A stretch of 32,888 nt of DNA, taken from the NCBI GenBank assembly GCA_018061485.1, contig JAGOUA010000002.1, forward strand, positions 1 to 32,888. Reading direction: 5' to 3'. This document shows positions 8,274-16,372 of the stretch, piece after piece. Positions within the stretch are counted from its first letter, which is position 1, and every line of letters starts with the position of its first letter. Below the pieces are notes generated by a model. That model was not told where the DNA came from and ran no database searches. It saw nothing but the letters and a program-made list of their open reading frames with translations. Position numbers and translations under genes: made by a program. The DNA is from Patescibacteria group bacterium (GTDB lineage Bacteria > Patescibacteriota > Patescibacteriia > 2-12-FULL-60-25).

Positions 8274-9578
8274 CTATTCAGCAAAAGGAATATTCGCAGG
8301 TGGTTCAGACTTTTTGGACTCCGTCCGTCGCAAGAGCGGTGCTTTAACCTGCGTAAGGATCGGAAAGTGCCACAACGTCGCAAGCTCTTCCACCGATAGA
8401 AAAAAGGCATTGAGCCCAACCCCGTCAGAACGATCTCTAAACGCTCGAACGAGGCGCGTTTTACGAGCATCATTGCGTTCCGCCTTAAAAAACCACCAAT
8501 CATTATTCATGCCAATCTTTTTGCTATCAGGACGAAGGGATTGCATGTTAAACGTATTAAACTGACGAATCGATCCCAAAAATGGCGTCACCACTCTTGG
8601 TTTAGACATCGCTTCTTTTTTTGCGAGATAGATCACCCGCATCTTACACATAAACCCAATCTTGGACGTTTTGCGTTCGATATATTCCAACACGAGTTTT
8701 TCCCCCGGAGAAAGCAGCGTGATCTTTGGTGGACCATCTTTCTTTTTCTCGTCTTTCTTTTTTTCTCCCATCGGTAAAAAGATCCCGATAATCCCCTCGA
8801 GAATCTCCACAGGCAAAGCAAAGATCTGCGCCAGCAAGCTTGGGTCTTTAGACTTGGACTCCCCCTTGATCTTCTCGATTTCTTGTTTTGCGCGTTCTTG
8901 CGCCTCTTTTTGGTCGGTAGGCGTCAAAATCACCTGATACCACACCTGCTCACCAGGCCCGATGCGCGAAAAATTCTCAAGCATCGCCGCGAGAGGGTCT
9001 TTCATCTCACCCGACACCTGATCCGTAAAATCGGCATAGGTCTTGATGGGGTACGCGTCGGATTTTGTCGGCGTCAGCTCCGTTCCCCATAGATCATACA
9101 CTTCGTCCGGAAACTTGGTGGGCGCCATCACGGTATAATCTTCAACGACATCAATATCCGCATCAGGATACTGGGCATAGATCGCGGCCTCGACCAAATC
9201 CTTCAACCGTTTTTCGATATACAAGCGATACGATACATCGCCCTCAAGAGAAACGATTTCAATAGAAAGCGGCGATTGATGCTCGCCCTTGAACCATTTT
9301 TCTGTCCAGTTTGGCGCGGCGGCCGCTCCCGCGAAGACGGAGAAGATATTCTCGACTGCCTTGACCGTTTGCTCGGTGGTACGAGGCACGGTTACACGCA
9401 ACATGATAAAGGTTTTGCGCGCGGCGGCCTGCCCCTGCTTGTGCTCAAGCCATAACTCTCGAGCGATCCACAAAGCAATCCACAAAAAGAGAATCCATCC
9501 TCCAGAACGAAAGAGGATCCACATGCCATAGAATGGGTCGTCACCCATGGCGAGAAGGAACGCGGTGAAATCAAACAT
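8274..9578 (-). CDS. One-TM protein paired with the TraG-like ATPase
   Basis: A 434-aa protein with a single strong membrane segment (about residues 20-40, Trp/Leu/Ile-rich). A long soluble part, probably cytoplasmic, follows. It includes an alpha/beta region (about 55-225), a Lys/Glu-rich helical segment (about 222-245), a second short hydrophobic stretch (252-270) followed by a KKKDEKKKDG linker, and a conserved-looking C-terminal region (about 285-415). I do not recognise a named domain with certainty. The stop lies two bases before the ATPase start, so the two are almost surely translated together. A membrane anchor for the ATPase is the simplest inference. The called ATG is inside a perfect 12-bp-stem palindrome; Met11 (ATG at 9546-9548) is an alternative start. 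Confidence 0.8.
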   Translation of the reverse strand: MFDFTAFLLAMGDDPFYGMWILFRSGGWILFLWIALWIARELWLEHKQGQAAARKTFIMLRVTVPRTTEQTVKAVENIFSVFAGAAAAPNWTEKWFKGEHQSPLSIEIVSLEGDVSYRLYIEKRLKDLVEAAIYAQYPDADIDVVEDYTVMAPTKFPDEVYDLWGTELTPTKSDAYPIKTYADFTDQVSGEMKDPLAAMLENFSRIGPGEQVWYQVILTPTDQKEAQERAKQEIEKIKGESKSKDPSLLAQIFALPVEILEGIIGIFLPMGEKKKDEKKKDGPPKITLLSPGEKLVLEYIERKTSKIGFMCKMRVIYLAKKEAMSKPRVVTPFLGSIRQFNTFNMQSLRPDSKKIGMNNDWWFFKAERNDARKTRLVRAFRDRSDGVGLNAFFLSVEELATLWHFPILTQVKAPLLRRTESKKSEPPANIPFAE

Positions 9579-9602
9579 GCTATCACCAAGGATAGCATGT
9601 TT
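9573..9602 (-). terminator. Perfect 30-nt palindrome over the start of the ATPase-partner gene
   Basis: On the minus strand AAACATGCTATC and GATAGCATGTTT form a perfect 12-bp stem with loop CTTGGT, followed by TTTGATTTC. It lies 23 bases past the secF stop and fits an intrinsic terminator for the sec run. It also encloses the ATG (9576-9578) of the next gene, so it may instead hide that start codon. Read on the plus strand it is followed by TTTTT, so it could terminate either way. Confidence 0.6.
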
Positions 9603-9625
9603 TTCGATCTCTCAAAAGCCCTCTT

Positions 9626-10537
9626 TTACGCCTTCTTTTGACGAGCCTGCGCCCACTCGTTCCAGCTGACCAACAAGGTCGAAGCAATGAAGAGCGAGGA
9701 GTACGTACCAACACCGATACCAATAATCATCGCCAGACTGAACTCATGCAAGGAAGCCCCTCCAAAGAAGAAGATCGCAAGCAAAGCGAAGAGGGTCGTT
9801 GCTGACGTGTAGAAGGAACGGCGATACGTCTGCGCCAGCGAGTAATCCATAATCTCGGCAAACGTCCCCTTGATTTTTGGGAGGTTTTCACGAACGCGGT
9901 CCATCACCACAATCGTATCCGTGATGGAATATCCAAGAATCGTGAGCATCGCCGCGATAAAGGGCGTTCCCACCTCTACCCCACGATAGTGACCAAGCGC
10001 CGCAAAGACTCCCAGCGGGACAAGCACGTCATGCAAGGCCGCTACCATCGTCACGACGCCATACTTCCACGAAGCAACCGGCGCCGACACTTTGCGAAAG
10101 GTGTACGCAATGTAGAGCACGATCAAGATCAACGCGAGAATAATTCCCTGCAAAGACTTGGCCCGCAATTCATCACCAATCACCGGACCAACCGTCTCAA
10201 AACGCTGTTCCTCGACAGACGCGTTGTTTGCGCGAAGTGCCTCGAGAACCTTGCCATACTGCTCTTGCGTGAGCTCCTTTGAACGAATATACATCTCCGT
10301 CTCCCCCACGGGTTGCACAACCGGCTGACCAAGATCAAGGCCCTCAATGCCGCGCAGGGTGGTAAGAACCTGTTCTACAGATGGACGCGTCTCAAAACGC
10401 ACCGCCATGAGCGAACCACCCGTAAAATCAATACCGAAACGCAGGCCCCATGTCGCCAAAGCTCCAATCGAAGCGGCGATCATAAGCCCCGAAAGAGCAT
10501 ACCAAACCGACCGATAGCGTGTAGCAGAAAACGTCAT
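9626..10537 (-). CDS. secF: Protein translocase subunit SecF
   Basis: SecF works with SecD in the membrane, using the proton gradient to pull exported proteins through SecYEG. The 303-aa length is typical. The first TM (about 11-32) leads into the GIDFTGGSLMAVRF motif (35-48). An extracytoplasmic domain follows (about 50-125), then five more TM segments (about 130-148, 160-182, 190-212, 245-262, 265-293). The conserved GYSITDTIVVMDRVREN is at 202-218. I placed the start at the ATG 10535-10537, one base after the secD stop (TAG-T-ATG). An upstream in-frame start would overlap secD by 28 codons and encode non-family sequence. Confidence 0.94.
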   Translation of the reverse strand: MTFSATRYRSVWYALSGLMIAASIGALATWGLRFGIDFTGGSLMAVRFETRPSVEQVLTTLRGIEGLDLGQPVVQPVGETEMYIRSKELTQEQYGKVLEALRANNASVEEQRFETVGPVIGDELRAKSLQGIILALILIVLYIAYTFRKVSAPVASWKYGVVTMVAALHDVLVPLGVFAALGHYRGVEVGTPFIAAMLTILGYSITDTIVVMDRVRENLPKIKGTFAEIMDYSLAQTYRRSFYTSATTLFALLAIFFFGGASLHEFSLAMIIGIGVGTYSSLFIASTLLVSWNEWAQARQKKA

Positions 10538-10538
10538 A

Positions 10539-12596
10539 CTAGTTCTTGGAGAGTTCACGAGATTTGAGGAACAACCATTCCCAACGAGTGAGTGCGGTTT
10601 TTGCCAAAAAGCGCAACCAGACACGACACGTCACCACCGCCGTAAAGAGGGACAGAAGAATACCGATCGCGAGCGTTAGACTAAACCCGCGAATCACCGA
10701 AGACGAGAACCAGTACAACAGCGCACACGAAATCAGCACAGTGACGTGTCCATCGCGAATCGATGGCCATGCGCGAGTAAAGGCTTCCTCCAGAGCCGTC
10801 GGAATACTCTTCCCAAGAGCAAGCTCTTCACGAAACCGCTCAAAGGCAAGGATGTTCGCGTCTACCGCAATACCCAGCGAGAGAATGAATCCGGCAATGC
10901 CCGCAAGGGTTAATGTGACCGGAATATATTTGAAGATCGCCAGAGACAAGATCGCGTAGAGTGTAAGCGCCGCAACAGCGACTAATCCTGGAACGCGATA
11001 GACTAGGAGCAGGAACAGAGCAACGAAGGCAAAGCCAATCAGTCCCGCCCGAAGCGATGCCGCAAGCGAGTCCGCTCCAAGACTTGGACCGATCGTTTGC
11101 TGAGCGATCAGCTCAACCGGCACAGGAAGCGCTCCGGCTTGCAAGCTACGGGCAAGTTCACGAGCCTCCTCGAGTGAGCCGGAGCCTGTGATCACCGCCT
11201 GACCACCTGGAATCTCGCTCTGGACAACCGGCGCCGAAATCAACTGACCGTCGATAAAGATACCGACACGCTTACCGATATTCGCCCGCGTGATCTGCGA
11301 AAAGAGCTCGCGACCTTCGTCGTTAAACTGCAACGCCACCACGACCGCGCCTGTTTGTGGATCAAAGTCGACGCGCGCCGAAGCGAGTTGCTTACCCGTA
11401 AGTGCCGTCGCCTTCCATCCATCCGCCGGTGGAAGAATATCTTCCTTTGTGAGCTTTTCAAAACGTACCACCTGTGCACGCACATCCTCTACCGAACGCT
11501 CATCTGTTTTATAGATAATGTGGTAGCCAAACGGCGTTTCGACAACGTCGGAAATAGCTCCTTTGGCGAGAGCGAAGAACGGCCCTGCGAATTCAGGCAC
11601 AAAGCGTTGCGCGTTTGGATCCGTTTCGAGAGGCGATTCTTCCGTCCAATCAAGCTCCCCCGAGGTCGAGCTTGCGTACGGTTCCATGGAACGTGTCTTC
11701 GCCAGCTCCACAAAGGTTTGCGGAGTTACCGTAGCACGCAATCCATCAATCGTGGCTTTTGCTTCTTCCTTGGTGAGATCGGAGGCTATGCCCTCAATCC
11801 CCTTCCAGGAAATCAAGATATGATGACCTTTCGCTTCTTTTGTGACCACCTTCTTTTCTTCGATGTTTGCGACAAGATACGCATCCGCCGTTTCAATCAC
11901 GCGAGGGGCGACACCCACCGCTTCACCGCGAAGAGCAAGATATTCCTCTTTACGAGCAAGATCTTCTCGCAAGAACACCGAAGGAAGCGTCGTGATACTT
12001 GGTTGAGCTTCTTTTGCCACGTTCAAAAATGATGCTCCTGGAGCGCGAGCCGCCTGAAGCAATGCTTCTGCCTTGGCTTTTGCCGCTTCGTTTTCGACAC
12101 GAATACGAGTCGCCTCATCAAGTGTTAATTCACGAGCAGGCTCTACACTCTCTTCTTTAAACTCCAAGATCGGTGTTTCTCCAATCTTTTTAATTGCTTC
12201 TTGCACGTTACTTACCCCAGCAAGCTCAACACTGACGCGCCAAGCATCACCCGCTTGCGTGGTTTGAATCACTGGCTCAGCAACGCCAAGTGCGTTAATA
12301 CGACGCTCAATAACATCACGTACACCGTTCAAAGCCTCTTGACGCTCTGCGAGAGGGATCTTGGATACATCCGCCTCGTACTCCAAACGAGATCCGCCCT
12401 GTAAATCCAATCCAAGCACAAAGGACTTGGATGATTGCTTATCGGACCAGTCATAGCCAAGCACGGATCCTGCCGTCCGAATCACCCAGTTCATTGGCTG
12501 GGGAAGAATATACACCGTAGCCAATACACCCAACAAAAGGAGCCCCAACGCCCGTCGTTGCGTGGAAGTTTTTGAGACGGTAGAAACAGTTTTCAT
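10539..12596 (-). CDS. secD: SecD with inserted parvulin-like (PpiC) domain(s)
   Basis: The SecD scaffold is clear: a first TM (about 17-33), the LGLDLQGGS motif (61-69), the P1 base domain (about 65-145 and again 395-495), and five C-terminal TM segments (about 515-665) with GIAVDANILAFERF (575-588). Between the halves of P1 lies an extra ~240 residues. Residues ~256-367 read as a parvulin-type peptidyl-prolyl isomerase: GHHILI, FVELAKTRS, SGELDW, VPEFAGPFFALAKG and TPFGYHII are the family landmarks. Residues ~160-250 resemble a second, degenerate copy (ASFLNVAKEAQ, then AYLVANIEEKK). At 685 aa it is longer than many stand-alone SecDs (roughly 400-620 aa). A periplasm-side foldase fused to the translocation motor is a plausible reading. 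The secF start is one base after its stop. Confidence 0.93.
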   Translation of the reverse strand: MKTVSTVSKTSTQRRALGLLLLGVLATVYILPQPMNWVIRTAGSVLGYDWSDKQSSKSFVLGLDLQGGSRLEYEADVSKIPLAERQEALNGVRDVIERRINALGVAEPVIQTTQAGDAWRVSVELAGVSNVQEAIKKIGETPILEFKEESVEPARELTLDEATRIRVENEAAKAKAEALLQAARAPGASFLNVAKEAQPSITTLPSVFLREDLARKEEYLALRGEAVGVAPRVIETADAYLVANIEEKKVVTKEAKGHHILISWKGIEGIASDLTKEEAKATIDGLRATVTPQTFVELAKTRSMEPYASSTSGELDWTEESPLETDPNAQRFVPEFAGPFFALAKGAISDVVETPFGYHIIYKTDERSVEDVRAQVVRFEKLTKEDILPPADGWKATALTGKQLASARVDFDPQTGAVVVALQFNDEGRELFSQITRANIGKRVGIFIDGQLISAPVVQSEIPGGQAVITGSGSLEEARELARSLQAGALPVPVELIAQQTIGPSLGADSLAASLRAGLIGFAFVALFLLLVYRVPGLVAVAALTLYAILSLAIFKYIPVTLTLAGIAGFILSLGIAVDANILAFERFREELALGKSIPTALEEAFTRAWPSIRDGHVTVLISCALLYWFSSSVIRGFSLTLAIGILLSLFTAVVTCRVWLRFLAKTALTRWEWLFLKSRELSKN

Positions 12597-12641
12597 ACAA
12601 GAGACACCATGAGAAGAAAAACAAAACGGAAAAACAGCACA

Positions 12642-13397
12642 TTAGCCAGGCAACTGTTGCGTCATTTTTGGCGGCAACGTGCGCATAATCCACCACTGCT
12701 GCACCACCGACAGCAAGCTCATCACCAACCAGTACAGCGTGAGACCAGCAGGAAGCTTGATACCGATCACCACCGTCAGGATGGGCATCATGTACATCAT
12801 CTGCTTATTCATAATCGCTGCCATACTTTCATCTTGCGCCCCTTGCGTATCGGCCACCTCTTTTGGAGGTTGCGCCACCGCCTTTGGGGTAGACTTCAAC
12901 ATTTGACGCCCCTGCACAAACTGGATCAACCCAGCGACAATAGCCAAGAGGACATTGGGACGAGTAAGCTCCACGAGACCGAGAAACTGGGTCTGAATCA
13001 CGCCCGGATTTTGAACAAACCCGTACAAGAGCGATCCATCAATGGCGCCAAGTCCGCGCGATAACGCTTGATAGAGCCCGATAAAAATCGGGATCTGAAT
13101 CAAGAGCGGAAGACATGACGAGGCAGGGTTCACTTTTTCACGAGCGTAGAGCGCCATGAGTTCGCGCCCCTGCGCTTCTTTGTCATCCTTCAAACGAGAG
13201 CGAATTTCTTCGATCTTCGGCTGAATCGCCTGAAGCGCGCGTTGCTGCTTAATCTGCAACGTCATGAATGGCCAGAGCACCGCCTTGACCACCACCGTCA
13301 TCAAAATAATGGCCAGCCCAATATCTTGACCCGGTAGAACGTTATACAACCCAATCAACAGGTTAAAGAATGGCTTGAGAATGAGAAGTTCAAACAT
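12642..13397 (-). CDS. yidC: Membrane protein insertase YidC/Oxa1
   Basis: The 251-aa protein inserts proteins into the cytoplasmic membrane, alone or with SecYEG/SecDF. It is the short Gram-positive-like form, with no large periplasmic domain. A hydrophobic N-terminus is followed by a TM at 26-45. A basic, helical cytoplasmic hairpin (about 47-90, QQRALQAIQPKIEEIRSRLKDD) leads to further TM segments around 95-112, 148-163, 202-214 and 217-234. The groove position that is usually Arg in TM1 appears to be Lys38 (VVVKAVLWPF), which keeps the positive charge. No lipobox is seen. It starts eight bases after nusA and lies 45 bases ahead of secD; both starts are preceded by TCTCTTGT. Confidence 0.93.
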   Translation of the reverse strand: MFELLILKPFFNLLIGLYNVLPGQDIGLAIILMTVVVKAVLWPFMTLQIKQQRALQAIQPKIEEIRSRLKDDKEAQGRELMALYAREKVNPASSCLPLLIQIPIFIGLYQALSRGLGAIDGSLLYGFVQNPGVIQTQFLGLVELTRPNVLLAIVAGLIQFVQGRQMLKSTPKAVAQPPKEVADTQGAQDESMAAIMNKQMMYMMPILTVVIGIKLPAGLTLYWLVMSLLSVVQQWWIMRTLPPKMTQQLPG

Positions 13398-13405
13398 ACA
13401 AGAGA

Positions 13406-14710
13406 TTATGAGACGAGGCCGACATCTTTGGCGTCCGCTTGCGCTGCACTCTCAGGAGCGTCTTCTTGCGCGACCGCTTCTTGGACGTCTTCGACACCCG
13501 CTTCTTCTTTTGCCTCCCCGCTCTCGATAGCGACCGGTTCAGGGGCGCCGTCTTCGCGGATCGTGATCTTCCATCCTGTGAGACGCGCTGCCAAACGCAC
13601 GTTTTGCCCTCCCTTGCCAATGGCGAGCGAAAGCTGATCCGAAGCCACCAATACCGTCGCGAGATGCTCCCCTTCATCCAAGCTCACGCTCATGATCTTC
13701 GCTGGAGCTAAGGCCGCTTCGATAAACTTCGCCGCGTCCTCGTTCCATTCGATGATATCCACCTTTTCACCGCCCAGTTCGCGAATAATCGTCTGAATAC
13801 GCACGCCACGCTGACCGATACACGAACCGATCGGGTCGATGGCGCTGTCTCCCGTGGTTACGGCAAGCTTCGAGCGACTGCCCGCTTCACGCGCAATATC
13901 ACGAATTTCAACCACGCCGTTGGCGATTTCGGGAATTTCTTGTGCGAATAATGCTGCTACCACCTGTGGACTGCTGCGCGACAAGCGAATTTCTGGGCCC
14001 TTTGTCGTGAGTGCCACCTCGCGAAGCAGCGCTTTGATGCGCGTGCCTGGGTAATAGCGCTCGGTTTCGATCTGATCCTCCGGAAGGAGTACGCCCGTTG
14101 TACGACCAAGGTCAATCAATACCACACGGCCTTCACGACGTTGCACCGTCACGTTCATGAGCTCGCCTTCGCGGCCTTTAAAGTCGTTATAGATCACGCC
14201 ACGTTCTGCTTCGCGCAAACGTTGCAAGATCACCTGCTTGGCCGTTTGAGCCGCGGTACGACCAAATGCCGCAGGAATACCGAGTTCCACACGAATTTCT
14301 TCGCCAACTTGCGCATCTGGCTTGACGTCGCGTGCGTCCGTCAACATGATCATCGTCTTTGGATTGAACGCGAATTCCTGAGCAAACTGCTCCGCAGAAA
14401 GCGCCGCCGCTTCAGCTGTTACGCGATCATCACGCTTTTTTGGAGCCGTTGCCGCATCAAAACGTGAAAAATAATCCTCTGGCAAGACCATGTTTTCTAC
14501 CACCTGCTTGCTATCAAATACACGAATACCACCGGTTGAACCGTCGTATTTTTCGGGATCAAAAACAACTTTAATATTTTGATTCTTGTTGCCGAAGTCT
14601 TTGCGATACGCATTTGCCAGCGCCGCCTCGACCGTTTCAAGAACCGATTCGTACGAAATATTTTTTTCTTCAGCGATTTGCTTCATCGCTAAGGTGATAG
14701 GACTAGCCAT
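13406..14710 (-). CDS. nusA: Transcription termination/antitermination protein NusA
   Basis: NusA binds RNA polymerase and modulates pausing, termination and antitermination. The 434-aa product has the N-terminal polymerase-binding domain (1-175, including AAQTAKQVILQRLREAER), an S1 domain (about 178-245), KH1 (GSCIGQRG at 296-303) and KH2 (AIGKGGQN at 363-370). An acidic Glu/Ala tail follows. About 45-50 extra residues (around 72-122, Ala/Glu/Phe-rich) interrupt the N-terminal domain between KQVVE and ARDVKPDA. The chosen ATG (14708-14710) follows CCCCTTCCT; a longer in-frame start at 14812 would read through a strong hairpin and non-family sequence. yidC follows after eight bases. Confidence 0.94.
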   Translation of the reverse strand: MASPITLAMKQIAEEKNISYESVLETVEAALANAYRKDFGNKNQNIKVVFDPEKYDGSTGGIRVFDSKQVVENMVLPEDYFSRFDAATAPKKRDDRVTAEAAALSAEQFAQEFAFNPKTMIMLTDARDVKPDAQVGEEIRVELGIPAAFGRTAAQTAKQVILQRLREAERGVIYNDFKGREGELMNVTVQRREGRVVLIDLGRTTGVLLPEDQIETERYYPGTRIKALLREVALTTKGPEIRLSRSSPQVVAALFAQEIPEIANGVVEIRDIAREAGSRSKLAVTTGDSAIDPIGSCIGQRGVRIQTIIRELGGEKVDIIEWNEDAAKFIEAALAPAKIMSVSLDEGEHLATVLVASDQLSLAIGKGGQNVRLAARLTGWKITIREDGAPEPVAIESGEAKEEAGVEDVQEAVAQEDAPESAAQADAKDVGLVS

Positions 14711-14782
14711 AGGAAGGGGAACCTCTTTTATTGTATTAGGACCAGTATTCTTGTGAAAAACAGGAATGCTTGGGTACAAAGG

Positions 14783-14807
14783 CGACCCGTTCTTCTGGAA
14801 CGGATCG
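14783..14807 (-). promoter_or_regulatory. Hairpin in the dnaJ-nusA spacer
   Basis: On the minus strand CGATCCGTTC and GAACGGGTCG form a 10-bp stem (one G-U pair) with loop CAGAA. The downstream bases CCTTTGTA are not a convincing U-tract, so this is a weak terminator at best. A partial terminator or RNA-processing site separating heat-shock genes from nusA-yidC-secDF is possible. Confidence 0.5.
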
Positions 14808-14839
14808 CGCAAAAAGCCTACTCCTTCCGCCTACACTCG

Positions 14840-15949
14840 TCAAAGTCCCAACGTCTTGAGGGTTTTTAGCACCTCTTCTTGTTCACGGGTAAGCTTCTTG
14901 GGAACTTCTGCAACAAACGTTGCTACGTGCTCCCCTCGATCGCCTTTTCGACCCGTCGGCACCCCTTTTCCAGCGAGACGCGTCTGCGTTCCCGAAGGTG
15001 TTCGCTCACGAATATTCACCTCAACAGGACCATCGATCGTCTCGACCATCACCGAACCACCTAACGCCAACGTTGAAAAGGGCACCTCTACCCGTGAAAG
15101 AATGGTGGTACCTTGGCGCGTAAAGCGCTCATCTTGCTTCACGTGTACGCGCACAAACAGGTCGCCTGATACTCCCCCGTGTGGTGCCGCCTCCCCCTGC
15201 CCCTCAATACGTAACGTATCCCCAGCGCTTACCCCCGCTGGAATCTGAAACGAAATCTTCGCCGACACGCGATCTACGCCCAAGCCCTTACACGTGGCAC
15301 ACGCTTTTTCTGGAATCTTGCCACGACCTTCACACGCCCCACAAGCACTTGCGACTTGCATCACACCAAACATGGTTCGTTGTGCCTGTCGGACCTGTCC
15401 CGAGCCTTTACACGTTCCACACTCGACCAGCTTTGAACCGCTCGCCACACCATTTCCAGAACACGACGAACAGGTGCTTGGACGCACAATCTCAATCGTT
15501 TTTTCGACACCAAACACCGACTCTTTAAAGCTGAGCTCGACATCTACTTGGATATCTTGCCCTCGTGCGCGCTTCGCTCGACGAGATCCACCTCCGCCAA
15601 AACCGAACATCTCGCCCAAGACATCACCTAAGCCACCAAGATCGTCCATGTTAACTTGGAATCCTCCAAAGCCGTTCTGAAAACCGCTTGGATCAAACCC
15701 GCCGAATCCACCAAACCCTCCCTGACCAGCTCCGCCCTGTTCGAATGCCGCAGAACCAAACTGATCGTACGTTGCACGCTTTTGCGTATCGCCCAACACC
15801 TGATACGCCTCGTTCACATCTTTAAACTTCTGCTCGTTCCCCCCTTTGTCCGGATGATGCTCGTGCGCTAAACGACGGAACGCTTTTTTGATTTCGTCCG
15901 CGCTGGCCGTTTTTGGCACGCCAAGAATGGAATAGTAGTCTTTTGCCAT
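14840..15949 (-). CDS. dnaJ: Chaperone DnaJ (type I Hsp40)
   Basis: DnaJ stimulates the ATPase of DnaK and delivers unfolded substrates. The 369-aa protein has a J domain with HPD at 32-34. A Gly/Phe-rich linker runs about 68-120 (GGFGGFGGFDPSG). Four CxxCxGxG zinc motifs are at Cys160/163, 177/180, 203/206 and 217/220, and the C-terminal substrate-binding domains follow. The family landmark PFSTLALGG is preserved. It starts 19 bases after the 132-aa unknown gene and is the last chaperone gene of the heat-shock group. No clear Shine-Dalgarno precedes the ATG. Confidence 0.97.
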   Translation of the reverse strand: MAKDYYSILGVPKTASADEIKKAFRRLAHEHHPDKGGNEQKFKDVNEAYQVLGDTQKRATYDQFGSAAFEQGGAGQGGFGGFGGFDPSGFQNGFGGFQVNMDDLGGLGDVLGEMFGFGGGGSRRAKRARGQDIQVDVELSFKESVFGVEKTIEIVRPSTCSSCSGNGVASGSKLVECGTCKGSGQVRQAQRTMFGVMQVASACGACEGRGKIPEKACATCKGLGVDRVSAKISFQIPAGVSAGDTLRIEGQGEAAPHGGVSGDLFVRVHVKQDERFTRQGTTILSRVEVPFSTLALGGSVMVETIDGPVEVNIRERTPSGTQTRLAGKGVPTGRKGDRGEHVATFVAEVPKKLTREQEEVLKTLKTLGL

Positions 15950-15968
15950 GCGAAAACATCACGAGCTT

Positions 15969-16367
15969 TTACGCCTGTTGGACCACCACAAAATCGTTGG
16001 CCGCTGCTTCTTGCCCATCTACCAACACACGCACTTCGTAATGACCAAGCGCCTTAATCGGAAACAGGTGGAAGTTTAAGAGCCCCGAAATCTTTTGCGC
16101 AGGATCGGTGGTTGGTTCTACGGTAAAACCCTGGTCGAACAAACTCTTTGCAGACTCACGATGCGTCATCTGTACTTGCACTTGTCGCGCTTGAGAGAGC
16201 TCAGCGTCACGAATCTCGAAGCTGACGCTCAACGCCGGAAGCGTGAGAGGAGCTTCTTCGGAAGGCACGTCTTTCGTAACGATACGTTCGATGATCTTGT
16301 GCAGAATAAACTGACCAGACTCAGTACGTGCCGCACCTTCGCTACACAAAAGAAAGAGGGTTTTCAT
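15969..16367 (-). CDS. Conserved-looking 132-aa protein between dnaK and dnaJ
   Basis: Function unknown. The product is small and soluble, with no signal or TM. It starts with a hydrophobic strand MKTLFLLCSEGA, then SGQFILHKIIERIV. It alternates predicted beta strands (LPALSVSFEIRD, RQVQVQMTHRES) and closes with GHYEVRVLVDGQEAAANDFVVVQ. This pattern recalls the DUF6941-type family of small beta-sandwich proteins (a cytosolic start, then a VLVDG turn near the end), but I cannot confirm it. It lies five bases after the dnaK stop and 19 bases before dnaJ, so it is very likely heat-shock co-regulated. The ATG follows TAGTTCCT. Confidence 0.8.
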   Translation of the reverse strand: MKTLFLLCSEGAARTESGQFILHKIIERIVTKDVPSEEAPLTLPALSVSFEIRDAELSQARQVQVQMTHRESAKSLFDQGFTVEPTTDPAQKISGLLNFHLFPIKALGHYEVRVLVDGQEAAANDFVVVQQA

Positions 16368-16372
16368 AGGAA

